This document shows, one piece after another, positions 1 to 10,813 of a DNA stretch of 64,000 nucleotides. The DNA is from Amorphophallus konjac (Eukaryota > Streptophyta > Magnoliopsida > Alismatales > Araceae). Each line of letters opens with the position of its first letter. Within the stretch, counting starts at the first letter, position 1. The notes below the pieces were generated by a model. It was not told where the DNA came from. It saw nothing but the letters and a program-made list of their open reading frames with translations, and ran no database searches. Where the stretch lies: positions 84,952,559 through 85,016,558 of the forward strand of contig CM040117.1 of assembly GCA_022559845.1 (NCBI GenBank), given 5' to 3'. Position numbers and translations under genes: made by a program.

Positions 1-1
1 A

Positions 2-1000
2 TCGGCGCATTTCTTGCCAATAAAGAGCCGATGGTCAGTTGATGTTTTGGATGCATTATACATCAAGGAAATAGTTAGATTACATGGTATTCCTGTTTCA
101 ATCGTGTCTGACAGAGATCCCCGTTTTACTTCTCATTTTTGGAAGGGACTACAACATTCGTTGGGAACAAGGCTTACCTTTAGTACAGCTTTTCATCCTC
201 AAACGGATGGTCAGACCGAGAGAACTAATCAGGTGGTTGAAGATATGCTCAGAGCTTGCATCATTGATTTCGATGGAAGCTGGCATGATCACTTGCCGTT
301 GGTGGAATTTGCATACAATAATAGCTACCATACAAGTATACAAATGGCACCTTTCGAAGCTTTACACGGAAGGAGTTGCCGATCCCCCTTATGCTGGGAT
401 GAAGTTGGAGAGAAACAACTGCTAGGTCCAGACATGGTAAGGGTTACCACTGAGAAGATACAATTGATTAGAGAAAGACTGCGAGTTGCTCAGTCTAGGC
501 AAAAGGCTTATGCCGATACAAGAAGGAGAGATCTTGAATTCCAAGTTGGAGATCATGTATTTCTCAAGATATCGCCTGGACGTGGCATACGGAGATTTGG
601 TGTTAAGGGCAAGCTTACACCAAGATTCATCGGACCCTTCGAGATACTGGAACGAGTTGGCGAGGTTGCTTATCGCATCGCATTACCTCCTTAACTGTCC
701 GATGTACATAATGTATTCCACACATCTATGTTGAAGAAGTATGTACATGATCCATCACATATTATTGATCATGGAGACTTAGTGATCCAGAAGGATCTCA
801 CATATGAGCAGAAGCCTATGAAAATACTAGATCGTGAAGTACGTACCCTAAGGAATAAGGTTATTCCCATGCTTAAGGTACAATGGAATAAGAACTCCGA
901 ACATGAAGCTACATGGGAGACCGAGGAATCCATGAGGAAGCGATTTCCAAAATTATTTTACGGTATATACTCTACACTCTCCACTTATATATACTATTGA
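2..1000 (+). pseudogene. E1 gypsy pol 3' end: integrase core and C-terminal/chromodomain region (5' part outside window)
   Basis: The reading frame enters from the left edge and is open apart from one TAA at 692-694. It covers the second half of the integrase catalytic core (SDRDPRFTSHFWK, then the QTERTN motif carrying the catalytic Glu), the GPFEILERVGEVAYR motif of the C-terminal domain, and a chromodomain-like tail (KPMKILDREVRTLRNK, ATWETEESMR). In the family this enzyme inserts element DNA into the chromosome, and the tail can guide it to heterochromatin. The order and tail resemble Tekay/Del chromoviruses. The frame ends about 20 bp before the polypurine tract, so this is the true pol end. 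The in-frame TAA follows the residues LPP, and the same position is a stop in three element-A copies elsewhere in the window. The family assignment is sure; whether the stop is tolerated is unknown. Confidence 0.93.
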
Positions 1001-1022
1001 ATTTGGGGACCAAATTCTTTTA

Positions 1023-1034
1023 AGTGGGGGAGGG
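1023..1034 (+). other. Polypurine tract of E1
   Basis: AGTGGGGGAGGG sits directly before the TGTAGCAACC start of the LTR. It is the expected primer for plus-strand DNA synthesis and fixes the element's orientation and LTR start. Confidence 0.9.
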
Positions 1035-1145
1035 TGTAGCAACCCTGATAAAAATAAGATTTTTAAATAAATCAAATTAAAATAAAAGATAAGTAAAGAA
1101 ATGACAAAGAGCCTAAATGAGTAAATCATTGATCAAGAGGAAAAT

Positions 1146-1361
1146 AACACCTTTTATCAAGGCGCTGATTCAAAAGGAAACGCCTCTGTATAAGGCGTTA
1201 ATTTAAAAGGGACGCCTGGACAATAGGGCGTCAAATTTCAAACGACGGGAAAAATAAAATTAAGGAAAGGAAATGAAACGCCCTCTACATGGGCGCGTTT
1301 ACATAAGTAACGACGCTCGACAAGGCGTCAATTTAAATTCGACGTCTTCACTTAAGACGTT
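1146..1361. repeat. E1 LTR dyad array 1 (CGC-N11-GCG type)
   Basis: Short inverted units recur at irregular intervals. Units spanning exactly 21 bp are at 1146-1166, 1179-1199, 1277-1297 and 1341-1361, and a 22-bp unit is at 1211-1232. The commonest form is AACGCC-N9-GGCGTT, usually followed by AATTT. The unit at 1341-1361 has different arms (GACGTC and GACGTT) that still pair, at the same spacing. Units share little sequence in the spacer. Confidence 0.85.
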
Positions 1362-1505
1362 AATTCAGTTCGAGTTTCGTTCGACCTAGGAGTCAATCCA
1401 GGGCAAGTTATGGATAACTACGTCGAAGGTGGAGTATGGTAAGGACTCTATCATGGAAGTATTACTTCCAATACAACTCTAACCCTATTAGGATTCCCAA
1501 AATCC

Positions 1506-1513
1506 TATAAATA
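1506..1513 (+). promoter_or_regulatory. TATA box in E1 LTR
   Basis: TATAAATA lies 471 bp into the LTR, a normal U3 length, so transcription would start near 1540. In the E1 3' LTR it would read out into flanking DNA. Confidence 0.6.
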
Positions 1514-2096
1514 CCCTCCTGATCGACCCAGATCGCTATTTGGCGATTTGAGCTATCGTTCTGCTGAAAGGAGAGGTTTTGTTCTTCTTATTGTTTCCTT
1601 CAAACCACAGGAGCATGAGGATTCTAATGCTTCTTCGTTTTCTTCTATCACAGATTGAGGAGCTCCTGTCTTTCTTAAAGAATGAGGGTTCTTCATCCGT
1701 GGGTAGATTACCTGTCAAGTTTTCCTATCAAACGTGAAGAACCGGTAAGTTCTTCTTCATCCTTTGACATCAACCGTATACTATAAAGGCTAATTAATCC
1801 TCTTCTCGTTTTTTTTTCTCTCTTACAGCCCAACACCCGTGAAAGGAGGAAGTTTTCCTCTATTTTTGCAACGGCTGTTTCTTCTCTGTTGCTGTCTCTG
1901 CTTCTGCATTAGAAACAGAGCATCGGATTCTCATCAAGTCCTTCACGTTACTTCAACAGATCACCAGTTGATAATCATCAGGTAGGTTTTCTCAAGAACG
2001 TAGCCCAAACTAGCTTAATATCTTTAATAATATCATTGATCCTCCATGCATATAGTTTTATTGTGGTTTCAACTGTTTCTATGCAATTTTCAAAGC

Positions 2097-2546
2097 AATG
2101 CCCTTGACCAGGGCGCTAATTTAAAATAAGCGACCCACACCAGGGCGCTAATTCTTGTATTGACGCCCTACCTAGGAGTCGTCAATTTCATATAAATTGA
2201 TAATTACCCCTGTTTAAAATTCTATATCTATGAAACCATGAACCTAATCTAATGCATGTTCATCCTGATTGAATCCTACTATTTTTATGGTCCTGACCAT
2301 GTACCTATTTCCTGAAAATTTAATATCTGAAATTTGGAAAATTATTGAATTAACGACCTGCACAAAGGCGTTTCTTATTGAACCGACGCCTCAGATCAGG
2401 GCGCAAATTGAAAAGTAACGCCCCTGACCAGGGCGCGTTTTTGTTAAATTCCATAATATTGGAAATTTTGATAAAATAGAAATGAAGAATGGACGACTGC
2501 TGTATACGTCGTCAAATTGTGAATAAACGCCCCTGAGAAAGGCGTT
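2097..2546. repeat. E1 LTR dyad array 2 (CGC-N11-GCG type)
   Basis: A second cluster of the same unit, with 21-bp units at 2097-2117, 2129-2149, 2352-2372, 2385-2405, 2417-2437 and 2526-2546. A 22-bp unit at 2492-2513 has swapped arms, GACGAC and GTCGTC. Several right arms are followed by AATT as in array 1. Confidence 0.85.
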
Positions 2547-2625
2547 AATTGGATAATTTATGACTTAGTTTAAGTCGCTATTTTCTGTGTTACTGTTTTA
2601 CGCTGGTTACTGTCAACCGAAGGGT

Positions 2626-2646
2626 TATATATATATATATATATAT
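2626..2646. repeat. (TA)n microsatellite
   Basis: An uninterrupted TA run of about 21 bp inside the E1 LTR. Confidence 0.95.
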
Positions 2647-3728
2647 CAGCACTATATTCCAGTCCGTGAATATAGTCCTATGTTTCATGATGTTTTTATC
2701 GCACTACCCTCAATTCTCATTGACATACAAGCTCTCCATTGGACATTCCGTTCCTTTGGACTAGCAAGTTAGTCATAGAGACCTCCGTAAGTCTCCTCGT
2801 AACCTTGGATTCCCTCAAGGCCGACTGAGCTGGTTGTACCATAAAAACCCATTACATTATTTGATTGCCATGTCACTCTAAAGAAACATGGTATACCGGC
2901 CCTCATGTTATGCAAAGTGTGTATCATGAGAACTTTCTTAATGGGATGAGGTTATCATGCCATTTGATGCTGTTCTTGTAAACCCCAATTCTATATCAAC
3001 ATTGTCATGATGCTCTTGTAGACCCCAATTCTATATTAAACTTGATATTCTTGTAGACCTCAATTCTATATAAAGAACGTCCATACTTGTTTGTCATGGT
3101 ACCCAAGTTAGGGAACCAATTCCACCTAGTTTTATCGATAATCGTGATTGTACCGTTATTATCGTCATTCTATGTCAAGTGCCATATTTTTAGACTCTAT
3201 TCTATCCAAGTTTATCCTACATGTCTACAAGCTTTATTCTTGAAATTCCATATTGGCTATACACAAAATTGGATGTTAAAATACATGATTAATGCCTGCG
3301 CATATAGGGCCCGATCTGGTCCTGGGTGGAGCACCCGAAAGTACTTGTGCCCATGGGAGTTGATTGAGCACGGTATTGGCATTATACCGAAGTGCATGAC
3401 TAGCTTGATTGAACATTCCACAAATCTTGTACTTGTACTTGACTTGATATTACATGACTTGCGTGGCCTGAGAAAGGGTAATTGTATACTTGCTTGACTT
3501 GAAACAAAATAGCCAAATTCCAACGTGACATGATGAGTTTACATGCTTGAATCTCCTGATATCTTTTGATATAAGTTCTTGAAAGTTCATGACTAGTTCT
3601 TCTTGCTATCGTATTGTTACACACTCTCTCTATCTTGTCGTTTTATGCGAGCATGCATAGCTATAGTGCATTCATGAAAGATGTAATCACTTAAACCCCT
3701 TGCTAGATCTTGAGATATAATTTCCTAT

Positions 3729-3742
3729 TGAGCGTTCGCTCA
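3729..3742. other. Conserved hairpin TGAGCG-TT-CGCTCA in E1 LTR
   Basis: Perfect 6-bp arms around a TT loop, about 330 bp from the LTR end. The same 14 bp occur at the equivalent place in the element A LTRs (13440-13453 and the matching sites in the other two), although the surrounding sequence has diverged. Conservation suggests a role in the transcript, perhaps 3' end formation or packaging; that role is inference. Confidence 0.7.
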
Positions 3743-4069
3743 CCTAGTGTTTCCCTACTTTTCAGGTAAGTCCGACGATGAGGGAACTCAAACGGATGGG
3801 GAAAATCAAGAGTGAAAGAGATAGAGCTTCTTCCGTGTTATCTAGTCTTTTTCATATTTTCTTGAGTCAACCTTGTATTTTTCCTTTATTTTAGTTAGTA
3901 CTTCAAAGGTTTGTAATAGACGTATTCTTATGGAGGAATAAAGGATTGGGTTATCTTTACTTTCGCGCATCTTTGATTTTTGGTGTCGAATACACTAATA
4001 CTATGATTGACATGATTGATATAAACTCGTCGCGCATCTCTGGGTACCTTCCGCGCTCGGGGCGTGGCA

Positions 4070-5956
4070 CGCTACCTGTTGCGGCCTGGCTTGTCTCTGC
4101 CTCTGCTTGATGTCCTCGATCAACTGGTGCATCTGGGCCCAATTAATCCTCTGGCCCCCGTGTAAATCATACACCAGATCTCTAAACTGATAGCACCGCT
4201 CTATTGTGTGCCCGGGATGTCGATGATATATGTAATATAAGGACTGATCGGCGGCCGGATTCCAATTCTGACGCTCCGAAGGCAATTGAATATCACCAGT
4301 ATACATCAAAGCAGAGAAAATATCTGGCAATGTTTCAGGAAGAGGAGGGTAATGGGTCCCCTTTGGGCTCGGTCGGGTAGGTCCGTAAGCGGCGGGTGGA
4401 GGAACATTATGATATTGCGGTGGCCGTTGAGGCTGTTGGGGTGGTGGTACTGGTTGTTGCGGGTGTTGAGGAGCCGGGAAAGTGGGTTGGGGAACTTGTG
4501 GAGTGGCGAACTGGGGGTTGCGTGGAGGCTATGGGAAGCGAGGTAGAGCGGCTTGGTGGGGAAACTAAACAGTCTGGACCTGCTCGTTGATTTGCACTCC
4601 CTCAGTGACGGGGCCCTGGGACTTTCTAACGGTTTTGGGTTTCTGGTCCTCGAACAGTGAATGAATAGGGGAGTCTTTAAACTGCGTCTGTATCAACCGA
4701 GCCCTGCTATACAACTGGTGCATATTCGAAATGTCATTCATTTCCAAAATATTTCTGAATGTCGGGGTAGCATTGGAGATTAACAGCTTAACTTTCTCTT
4801 CTTCCAGGATTTGCCCGGGCACACGTGAGGCCATTTGCCTCCATCGATCCGCATAGGTCGTAAAATCCTCCTCCGGCTTCATCTTTTCCGCTACTACGTC
4901 GGTGAAGGAATACTCAGGACCGACCCGATCTTGGAACCTCTGAATGAACTTCTCCTTGACTGTCTCGAAATTTTCTGCCTCCTCTAGAGGCAAGGTATAG
5001 AACCACTCTAGCGCGACCCCCTCTAATGATCGACGGAATAAGTAAGCCATCAGGCGATCATCATGCTGGAACTGTGCTGACTCGTAAAGAAACTCCCGAA
5101 CAAGATTGAACGGGTTGCTGTTCCCGTCATATTTTCGGTATACGGGGAGCTCGGACTGAGGAGGAAAATGAATGTCCCTAAAGTTAGGAATAGGGACATC
5201 AGCCAAAGACTGCGGGCCAACCTACTTGTGGAGGAGGTCAATTTATTGCTGCATAGCAGCCCATTTGTCAAGTTTTTCCCGTTCCCGGGATGGAGGAGAA
5301 GGAGCAGGAGGAGCAGTACCTGGATACGGAGCCAAAGGAAAAGCCGACTGAGGGAGCAGCCCGTAAGATGGATAATGGGCCAGGGAAGGGCCCACATTCA
5401 CATGAGCCAGTTGGGCGGCCCCTGGTTGCAACCGAGTAAAGTCTGTCGGGGCTACAAGGGCATGCAGTGATGGGGAAATACTGACATAGGGATCAAGGTA
5501 AGGAACAGAGGGGATTTTAGACCTCCCCTTATCGAGCGACTGATGGGCCGAGGTAGAAGCCTGGCCCGTTTCCATGCTGGAGTACCGAAGGATCTGAGGA
5601 CGGGTGGGAGTAAGGTCAATGGGGGCCACAGAGGTGGTCCCAGCAACAGAAGATGTAGTGGCAACAACAGTCATGCCACGAGAAGGAGCTGAAGTCGGGG
5701 CATCGGCCCCCTGCAAGGCTTGCCGGATGAGATGGAGCTGGGTAGGGTCCAGCTGGGCCATCATGTTGATAATTTGATTGGCCGAATTCTGAATGGATGG
5801 ATTGGAAAGAGAGGGTTGGGAACCCTAGCCAAGAACGGTCGGGAGTGGAGGGGCAGTCCCCTCTCCTCCCTGCATATGGGTGACCCTAGATGGGTCCTCA
5901 AGAAGTACGCGAGGAAGAGAGTCCTCGTGGGACTGGGAGAAGTCGTATGACGACAT
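4070..5956 (-). pseudogene. F gypsy gag (Tat/Ogre-like), truncated and broken
   Basis: One frame runs from an ATG at 5956 leftwards, with in-frame stops at 5827-5825, near 5243, near 5221 and near 4565, and is cut at 4070 by the E1 LTR. A proline/serine-rich N-terminal part (to about 5240) is followed by a Retrotrans_gag capsid domain (LEGVALEWFYTLP, FIQRF) between about 5200 and 4800. A second proline-rich stretch follows, then a degenerate zinc-knuckle motif, YHRHPGHTIERC, where family members normally have a Cys two residues before YH; here it is Tyr. Gag builds the virus-like particle. The HxxxGHxTxxC form points to the Tat/Ogre side of gypsy, but RT is outside the window, so the clade is inferred. 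All segments share one frame, so the breaks are point stops rather than frameshifts. Confidence 0.85.
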
Positions 5957-6690
5957 GGGAGATGATGAATCAAACAAAGGATTAAAGTAAGAATGGAAAT
6001 GAGAACTGACCCTAGGAGATGATCCTGAGGGGAAAAAACAACCCTACATACACTAAACACCTCAAGACTAGAGCAAACAATCCTAACCAAAGCAAAGCCT
6101 CAAACAACCAAGCATCCAATGGAGAGGAGAGATGAGAGGAGAATCAAGCACTTAAGCAATCAAGTTGTCAAATGATGCACAATAATTTTTAAATTCCTCT
6201 TGTAGGACCTTAGTGGATTAATTAATATATGAATTCGCTCAACCACAAGGTACCTAACCAGAGTGGGAAATGAGGAACTGGGTGACTCTACGGGGATCTC
6301 TCGCTCACGGATGCAAACCCTAGATTGGGGGTGGATATGGTACAACCTGTCCGGCGTCCATGTGGGAATCCATGACTCACGGGGGCTTACAGAGGTCCTC
6401 AGTAAGGTCCCTTAGTCGGCTCCAAGGAGTATGGAGACGAGAGGAAACCCTACCTCAGTAGGAATGCAACTACTATGAAAGAGATGGATGCTCCTATGTG
6501 CACCAGAGTGCATGTAAAATCTAGCCTAGCAACTATCAACCAATGACCAATCAAATATATAAGCAACGAAAATAATCATGCAACAATGATATGGGAGCAG
6601 GGGGAGATCAATAACCAGCACCAAAGATCATGAATATCATGGAACATGGCAATCAAAATGAATTACGGGTGCACTGTAGCACCACAAGGA

Positions 6691-8734
6691 CGGTCTATAT
6701 AAGACCGCTCAAAGGGGCAGACGGTCTGTACAGAACCGTATAATCTAGGGAGTAACATGAAGTAACGCCAGAATAACTGCAAAAAGCAAGGAATGCTGGA
6801 AATGAAGGATGGCAAAGATGAGAAACGTACCAGGAGGAACGGTCTGTGGACAGCCGCGTAAGCTATGGAACGGATCTCCAGCAACCGTGTACCTACAACC
6901 AGACTAGCTAGAAGCGTACCTGTGCCAGAAAGATGGACGGCCAAGGGCAGGCTGTTCGGCAGGGTGAATGGTCGATATGAGGCCGTCTATGATAGGACGC
7001 TTGCAGGAGAACTGATACTGTTCGCAGAGTGGGACGGTGGACGTGCAGCCGCACAGAGGATGAACAGCTCTGGGAGAACCGTTCACGTTCCAGAAGGCAG
7101 AGAACGCAACCAACCTGTAATCACTTCAAGAAGAGGACTAACACAACAAAAGAAGGGGTCAGCAAATCACTAACACGATGGGCACTAGGGGTCCCACCGT
7201 GATCGCCACAAAAGAAGGGTGTAGATATATTTCTCTTTACCCGTCCGTTCTTTTAATGCCTTCCCATTGTCTATCCTACCACATCCAACATGGAAAATGA
7301 ATGAAGACAGAAGGAAAGGGAAGAATAAAAACCTGTGATCGCCACCAAGGCACCGAACGTGATGAACACGCCGTACCTTGGAAAGAGGGAGAGGTACTCG
7401 CATGACCTGCAATGGAGAGATATACGGTTCAGAAAGAACCACCTATAAGATGCGTGGTCTCACGATAGACTGTTTAAGAACGCTGCAGAGGATGCGGGAT
7501 GAAGCACTCCTGGCAGTTGAACGAATCACGACCGCAGGAAGAAGAAGGATGGTCCAAGTAGCACCGCACGTCCCCTTGAACGGATGGTATAGAACCGCGC
7601 AAGACCACCATGCCATAAGTCACAAAGGGTCCAACCTCCACCCTCTCCGGCCGGTGAGAGGGGATGGGCCTCGTGCTAGGGATTGCTGACCTGCAAAACA
7701 ACGTGAAAACACAAAGAGAAAACCCAGATTAGAACTGAGAAGTGTATTAAATGCCAAAATAAGAAGAAATGAACATGAATAAGTGGAAAGGGAGATACCT
7801 GGGGGATTTTAAACCCCTAGGGTGTCACAAACATGGGTGGGTGTGTGCATGGCAATGAAGGTGAAGAAAAACGTAGGGAGAAAGTGAGAATAGTGATGCA
7901 TGCAATGAAAAAATGGACGAAACCTATCAAACACACAAGACTTAAAAACTAGACTACTCCCTAAACTGGAGGCTTATATGGACGTGGAAAGGCTCCCTCC
8001 TTGGTGCTAGGTCACTCAAGAATGCGGTAGGGCTTCACCGTCGACCAAAAATCTCCCCCCTTTTCAGACCCGGCCTTTAGGGTCTATTTATAGAGCACCT
8101 AAAGTCCTAGCTCGAAATTAGGGTTTAGAAGCATTTTCAGGTCGAGATTATCAAACAAAAGATGAAGATAATTCAATTATCTTTCATTTGGAAGAAATGG
8201 CACTCGAAATGGTTGAGGATTCGCGGAGAAATGGCTGGATAAAGTTGGGGATAAATCCACGAGGAGAGAGAGAAAATATGTTGAATCTTCAGCAATCGAC
8301 CAAATGAACGGTCTAATAATAGACCACACATCCATATGGGCGGTCCTTTCTGGGCCGTCCAACCCTGTCGGTGAAAATTCAACGATGCACAACATAATCC
8401 AAATTATCCATTAAACCGGCCGAATAGTTCACCGTTGGACTCTCAAAGATGAACGGCTCAGATGAGACCATTCAAAGGTAGAGCGGCGAAAGACAAACCG
8501 TTCTAGCCTTGTCAGTGATAAATAGATTAATTGGATAATTATCTGAGATAGTCACCAAGCGCAGGACTTTGTGGGATGAGCGGCTACCATCCGTCCGTCC
8601 ATCATGTTGAACAGCGAGGGCAGGACAGCATAAATGCTTGTCGGTGGAAATTCAGAAAATTAACCAAAATATTCCAAAATAGATTGATGGTCCACAGGCA
8701 ACCGCACATTTATTGAGCGGCCAAGGATGAACCG
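6691..8734. repeat. F LTR dyad array (CGG-N11-CCG)
   Basis: Exact CGG-N11-CCG units occur at 6691-6707, 6722-6738, 6840-6856, 7035-7051, 7581-7597, 8341-8357, 8484-8500, 8581-8597 and 8718-8734. One-base variants such as the CCA right half at 8454-8470 are also present. Arms often extend to 5-6 bp (for example CGGTCT/AGACCG at 6691). The spacers are unrelated in sequence. Confidence 0.85.
8085..8092 (-). promoter_or_regulatory. TATA box of F LTR
   Basis: On the minus strand CTATAAATAG, followed about 2.1 kb downstream by the F gag start. It is the best promoter candidate in this region. Confidence 0.5.
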
Positions 8735-8880
8735 TACATGCACATGGGTGCTTGAAACTCATAGAAAAGCCCAATCAACCAAAACCAAGGCCTATTAAGC
8801 CCAGAATCGAAACAAACCTAGCCAAGGAGGGAGGCTACCCATAAAACTGGCCCAAAACATGCCTGAAAATAGCCCCAACG

Positions 8881-9284
8881 ATTGATGGATAACTCGAGGC
8901 ATCAACAAATGGGATTAAGAGGAACGACTCAACTTATCGGTAAAAAACTAGTGTCAACACACGCTACCAAGGCTTTCCCTGAGTTGGTTACCTCATTTCC
9001 CGATATTCCCCCAGCGGGACGCACGAAGCGGCAAGTCATTAAGGGCGGTATGGAAAAATGGAAAGGTGCCAATGCCATGTCAGTTGTTTGGCAGATCGGC
9101 ACGTGCAAGATCTACAGGAAATCGGCGCTTTCTTCAAATGACTACGGATACGGCAATCAAATCACACCAAGAGCGGTAAGAAACAGTCAATTCAGCATTC
9201 AATACTGGCGCTATTAGAGTTTCCAAAAAGCCACTTCCGGCTACATATGAAAAAGGAAAAAAGAAAAGTGCTATTACATTAGGC
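8881..9284. other. Unassigned stretch between F and the G antisense ORF
   Basis: About 400 bp with no recognisable protein and no clear repeat. It probably contains the F/G junction. A CTACA at 9112-9116 could be an LTR terminus read from the other strand, but nothing confirms it. Confidence 0.3.
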
Positions 9285-10813
9285 CTAGGGCCCACCTCCA
9301 AGCTCGGTAGATAAGGCTTCTTCGGCCCCAGACGATCGGCCCCCAATGTTCTTGGCGACGGTCGGCCCAGACACTGACCCCACTTGTGTGGGAACGGTCT
9401 CGGTCGTGTGCCCTCCCGAGGATGCTGGAGTTGGCGGTCGCTTGGACGGAACCGAATTCACCTCTTTGCTCGACGTATATTGTGAAGAGTCAGTGGAGCC
9501 CCACTCCGAGTCATAGCGCTGACCGAAAGGAAAATCGAGCGAAGACGACTGGGCCTTTGCCTCCAGAACGGCCCGATCGTAGCCCTAGAAGAAGCCCTTC
9601 CGGAGTCCCCGTCGGTAGCCCGACTCGTAATAAGGAAAGGCCACCTGCTGGAGAGCTGCCTAGTAAGCCTCTGAGCACGTATGTTGCTCTAGTGCTTCCT
9701 TCCCAGGCAGCTTCACCTTCCTCTCGAGCTAAGCTATCCACTGCTCGGACTCGGACAACCTTCTCTCGGTCTCGGATAGCCTTCGCTCGGCCTCGATCCA
9801 CGAATCCTCGACCACCCGAACTCAGTCCTCGAGCCCTTCTTGCTCGGCCCTCCATTGGTCGTCTCACTCAACCTGGTTTCTGCGCTCTGACTCCAGGAGC
9901 TCACTCTTCCGATCGACCATGCGATGAGCCTGGGCCAGCTGCTCTGACAAAGACCGAGCCTCCGCTTGGCTCGACTGCGCCAACACTCGGAGCGGAGCGA
10001 TCTCTCGATGAAGGTCTTCAAGATCGAGGGTCAAACACTTGACCTTCTGATCAAGCGCGCCATGGACCCACGAAAGAGTCTCACGCTCAGACTTCACCCG
10101 AGCGTACGCGTACACCGCTTCAGCACCCAGCTGGGCCAGAATCAGCCCTCCCTCCATAATCTGCTCTAATAGCGAAGAGGGGGGACCCTTCCGAACTTTT
10201 TCCCGCAAGTCTCGTGAAGCTAAAGAATGACACGCCTGGTACAGAGAAGCCCAGACACTGAAGGTGCTGGTAGAAGGAGGGGAAGCTCTCACCGGAGCGG
10301 CCGGGACTGGGGCATCTCCCTCGGGCAATGCCGTCCCAGGGGCCCCACCGGTCGGCTCGACGTGAGCACCCCCACTACGTACCTCCCCAGTTTCGGTCGG
10401 CTGTGATCGAGTCACCTCCTCCTGCGACCCTCCAGCCTCGACCTGCTGGGGACAGATCCCCATATCTGACGGCCCCTCCGCCACACTCGGCGCCTCAGCA
10501 TCGGTAGTTATCCCTCCATCATCGGCCCCCTCTTGCTCAATAGAGGGGAGAGTCGACAAGATATGTCCTCCGGACACACGAACGACCTCCTCCTTCCTCG
10601 CCCGTTTCTTCTCAGCAGACTGAGCCTGCATCGAAGACCATAGCAGCTTGGCCACGGGATCCTTGCGCTTGATCCCCCGGTGCTCGGAGGCGTCGTCCTG
10701 AGCCGCCCGCTTGCCCTTATCCCGGGCACGGGACGAACCCTCAGGAACGTGAAGGTCATCCGGGGCTGGCATCTCATCCAAGACGATGACCTCCAACTCA
10801 GACGGAGGTGCCT
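9285..10813 (-). pseudogene. G antisense ORF, C-terminal half (Transposase_28-type protein)
   Basis: The frame runs from the junction with element A at 10813 to a TAG at 9287-9285. It starts as an open stretch of about 315 codons, then carries stops at 9866-9864, 9824-9822 and three more. The open part is acidic and Pro/Gly/Ser-rich, with a KRKDP basic patch, then becomes Glu/Leu/Arg-rich and probably coiled-coil (SLSEQLAQAHRM, ERRLSETERRLSE). Near the end is YYESGYRRGL, typical of the extra ORFs found in Tat-lineage gypsy elements and annotated as putative gypsy-type transposon (PF04195). Joining across the insertion gives an uninterrupted frame (EEEAPPSELEV), which confirms that 50502-51328 is the N-terminal half. 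Its function is unknown in the family. Several of its stops are probably deamination changes. Confidence 0.8.
10809..10813. other. Target-site duplication TGCCT (left) of element A
   Basis: TGCCT directly before the A LTR is repeated at 50502-50506 directly after the far A LTR. Five bp is the normal gypsy duplication size. Confidence 0.95.

Larger units (their letters stand above)
1035..4069 (+). mobile_element. 3' LTR of E1 (Tekay/Del-like gypsy), about 3.0 kb
   Basis: It begins TGTAGCAACCCTGAT right after the polypurine tract. The end is placed at 4069, where CGGGGCGTGGCA matches the closing CGGGGCGTGACA of the element A LTRs; the sequence to the right is F gag on the other strand. The length of 3035 bp agrees with the 2971-3017 bp A LTRs. 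Blocks shared with A near the 3' end (AAGTACTTGTGCCCATGGG, the TGAGCGTTCGCTCA hairpin) show they are sister families. It holds two dyad arrays, a TATA box and intron-like splice signals near 1745 and 1828. No protein is encoded. The right boundary is inferred by comparison, because the left end and its TSD are outside the window. Confidence 0.8.
5957..8880 (-). mobile_element. F leader and long LTR (boundaries not resolved)
   Basis: No protein is recognisable here. Evidence for an LTR read on the minus strand: a TATA box at 8092-8085, a dense array of CGG-N11-CCG dyads like those in the A and B LTRs, and a block near 6440-6350 that matches the E1 LTR near 2780-2860 (both contain GGTTGTACCAT after a GTAAG-bearing stretch). 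I could not find a convincing primer-binding site between the gag start and this region, nor a clean TG...CA pair, so both ends are approximate. The sequence GTGACACCCTAGGGG near 7829 (minus) could be another LTR start. Confidence 0.5.

Noticed and set aside
6691..6738. CGG-N11-CCG as true Gal4-type (Zn2Cys6) binding sites
   Set aside because: The spacing matches, but that protein family is not known from plants. I report the geometry only.
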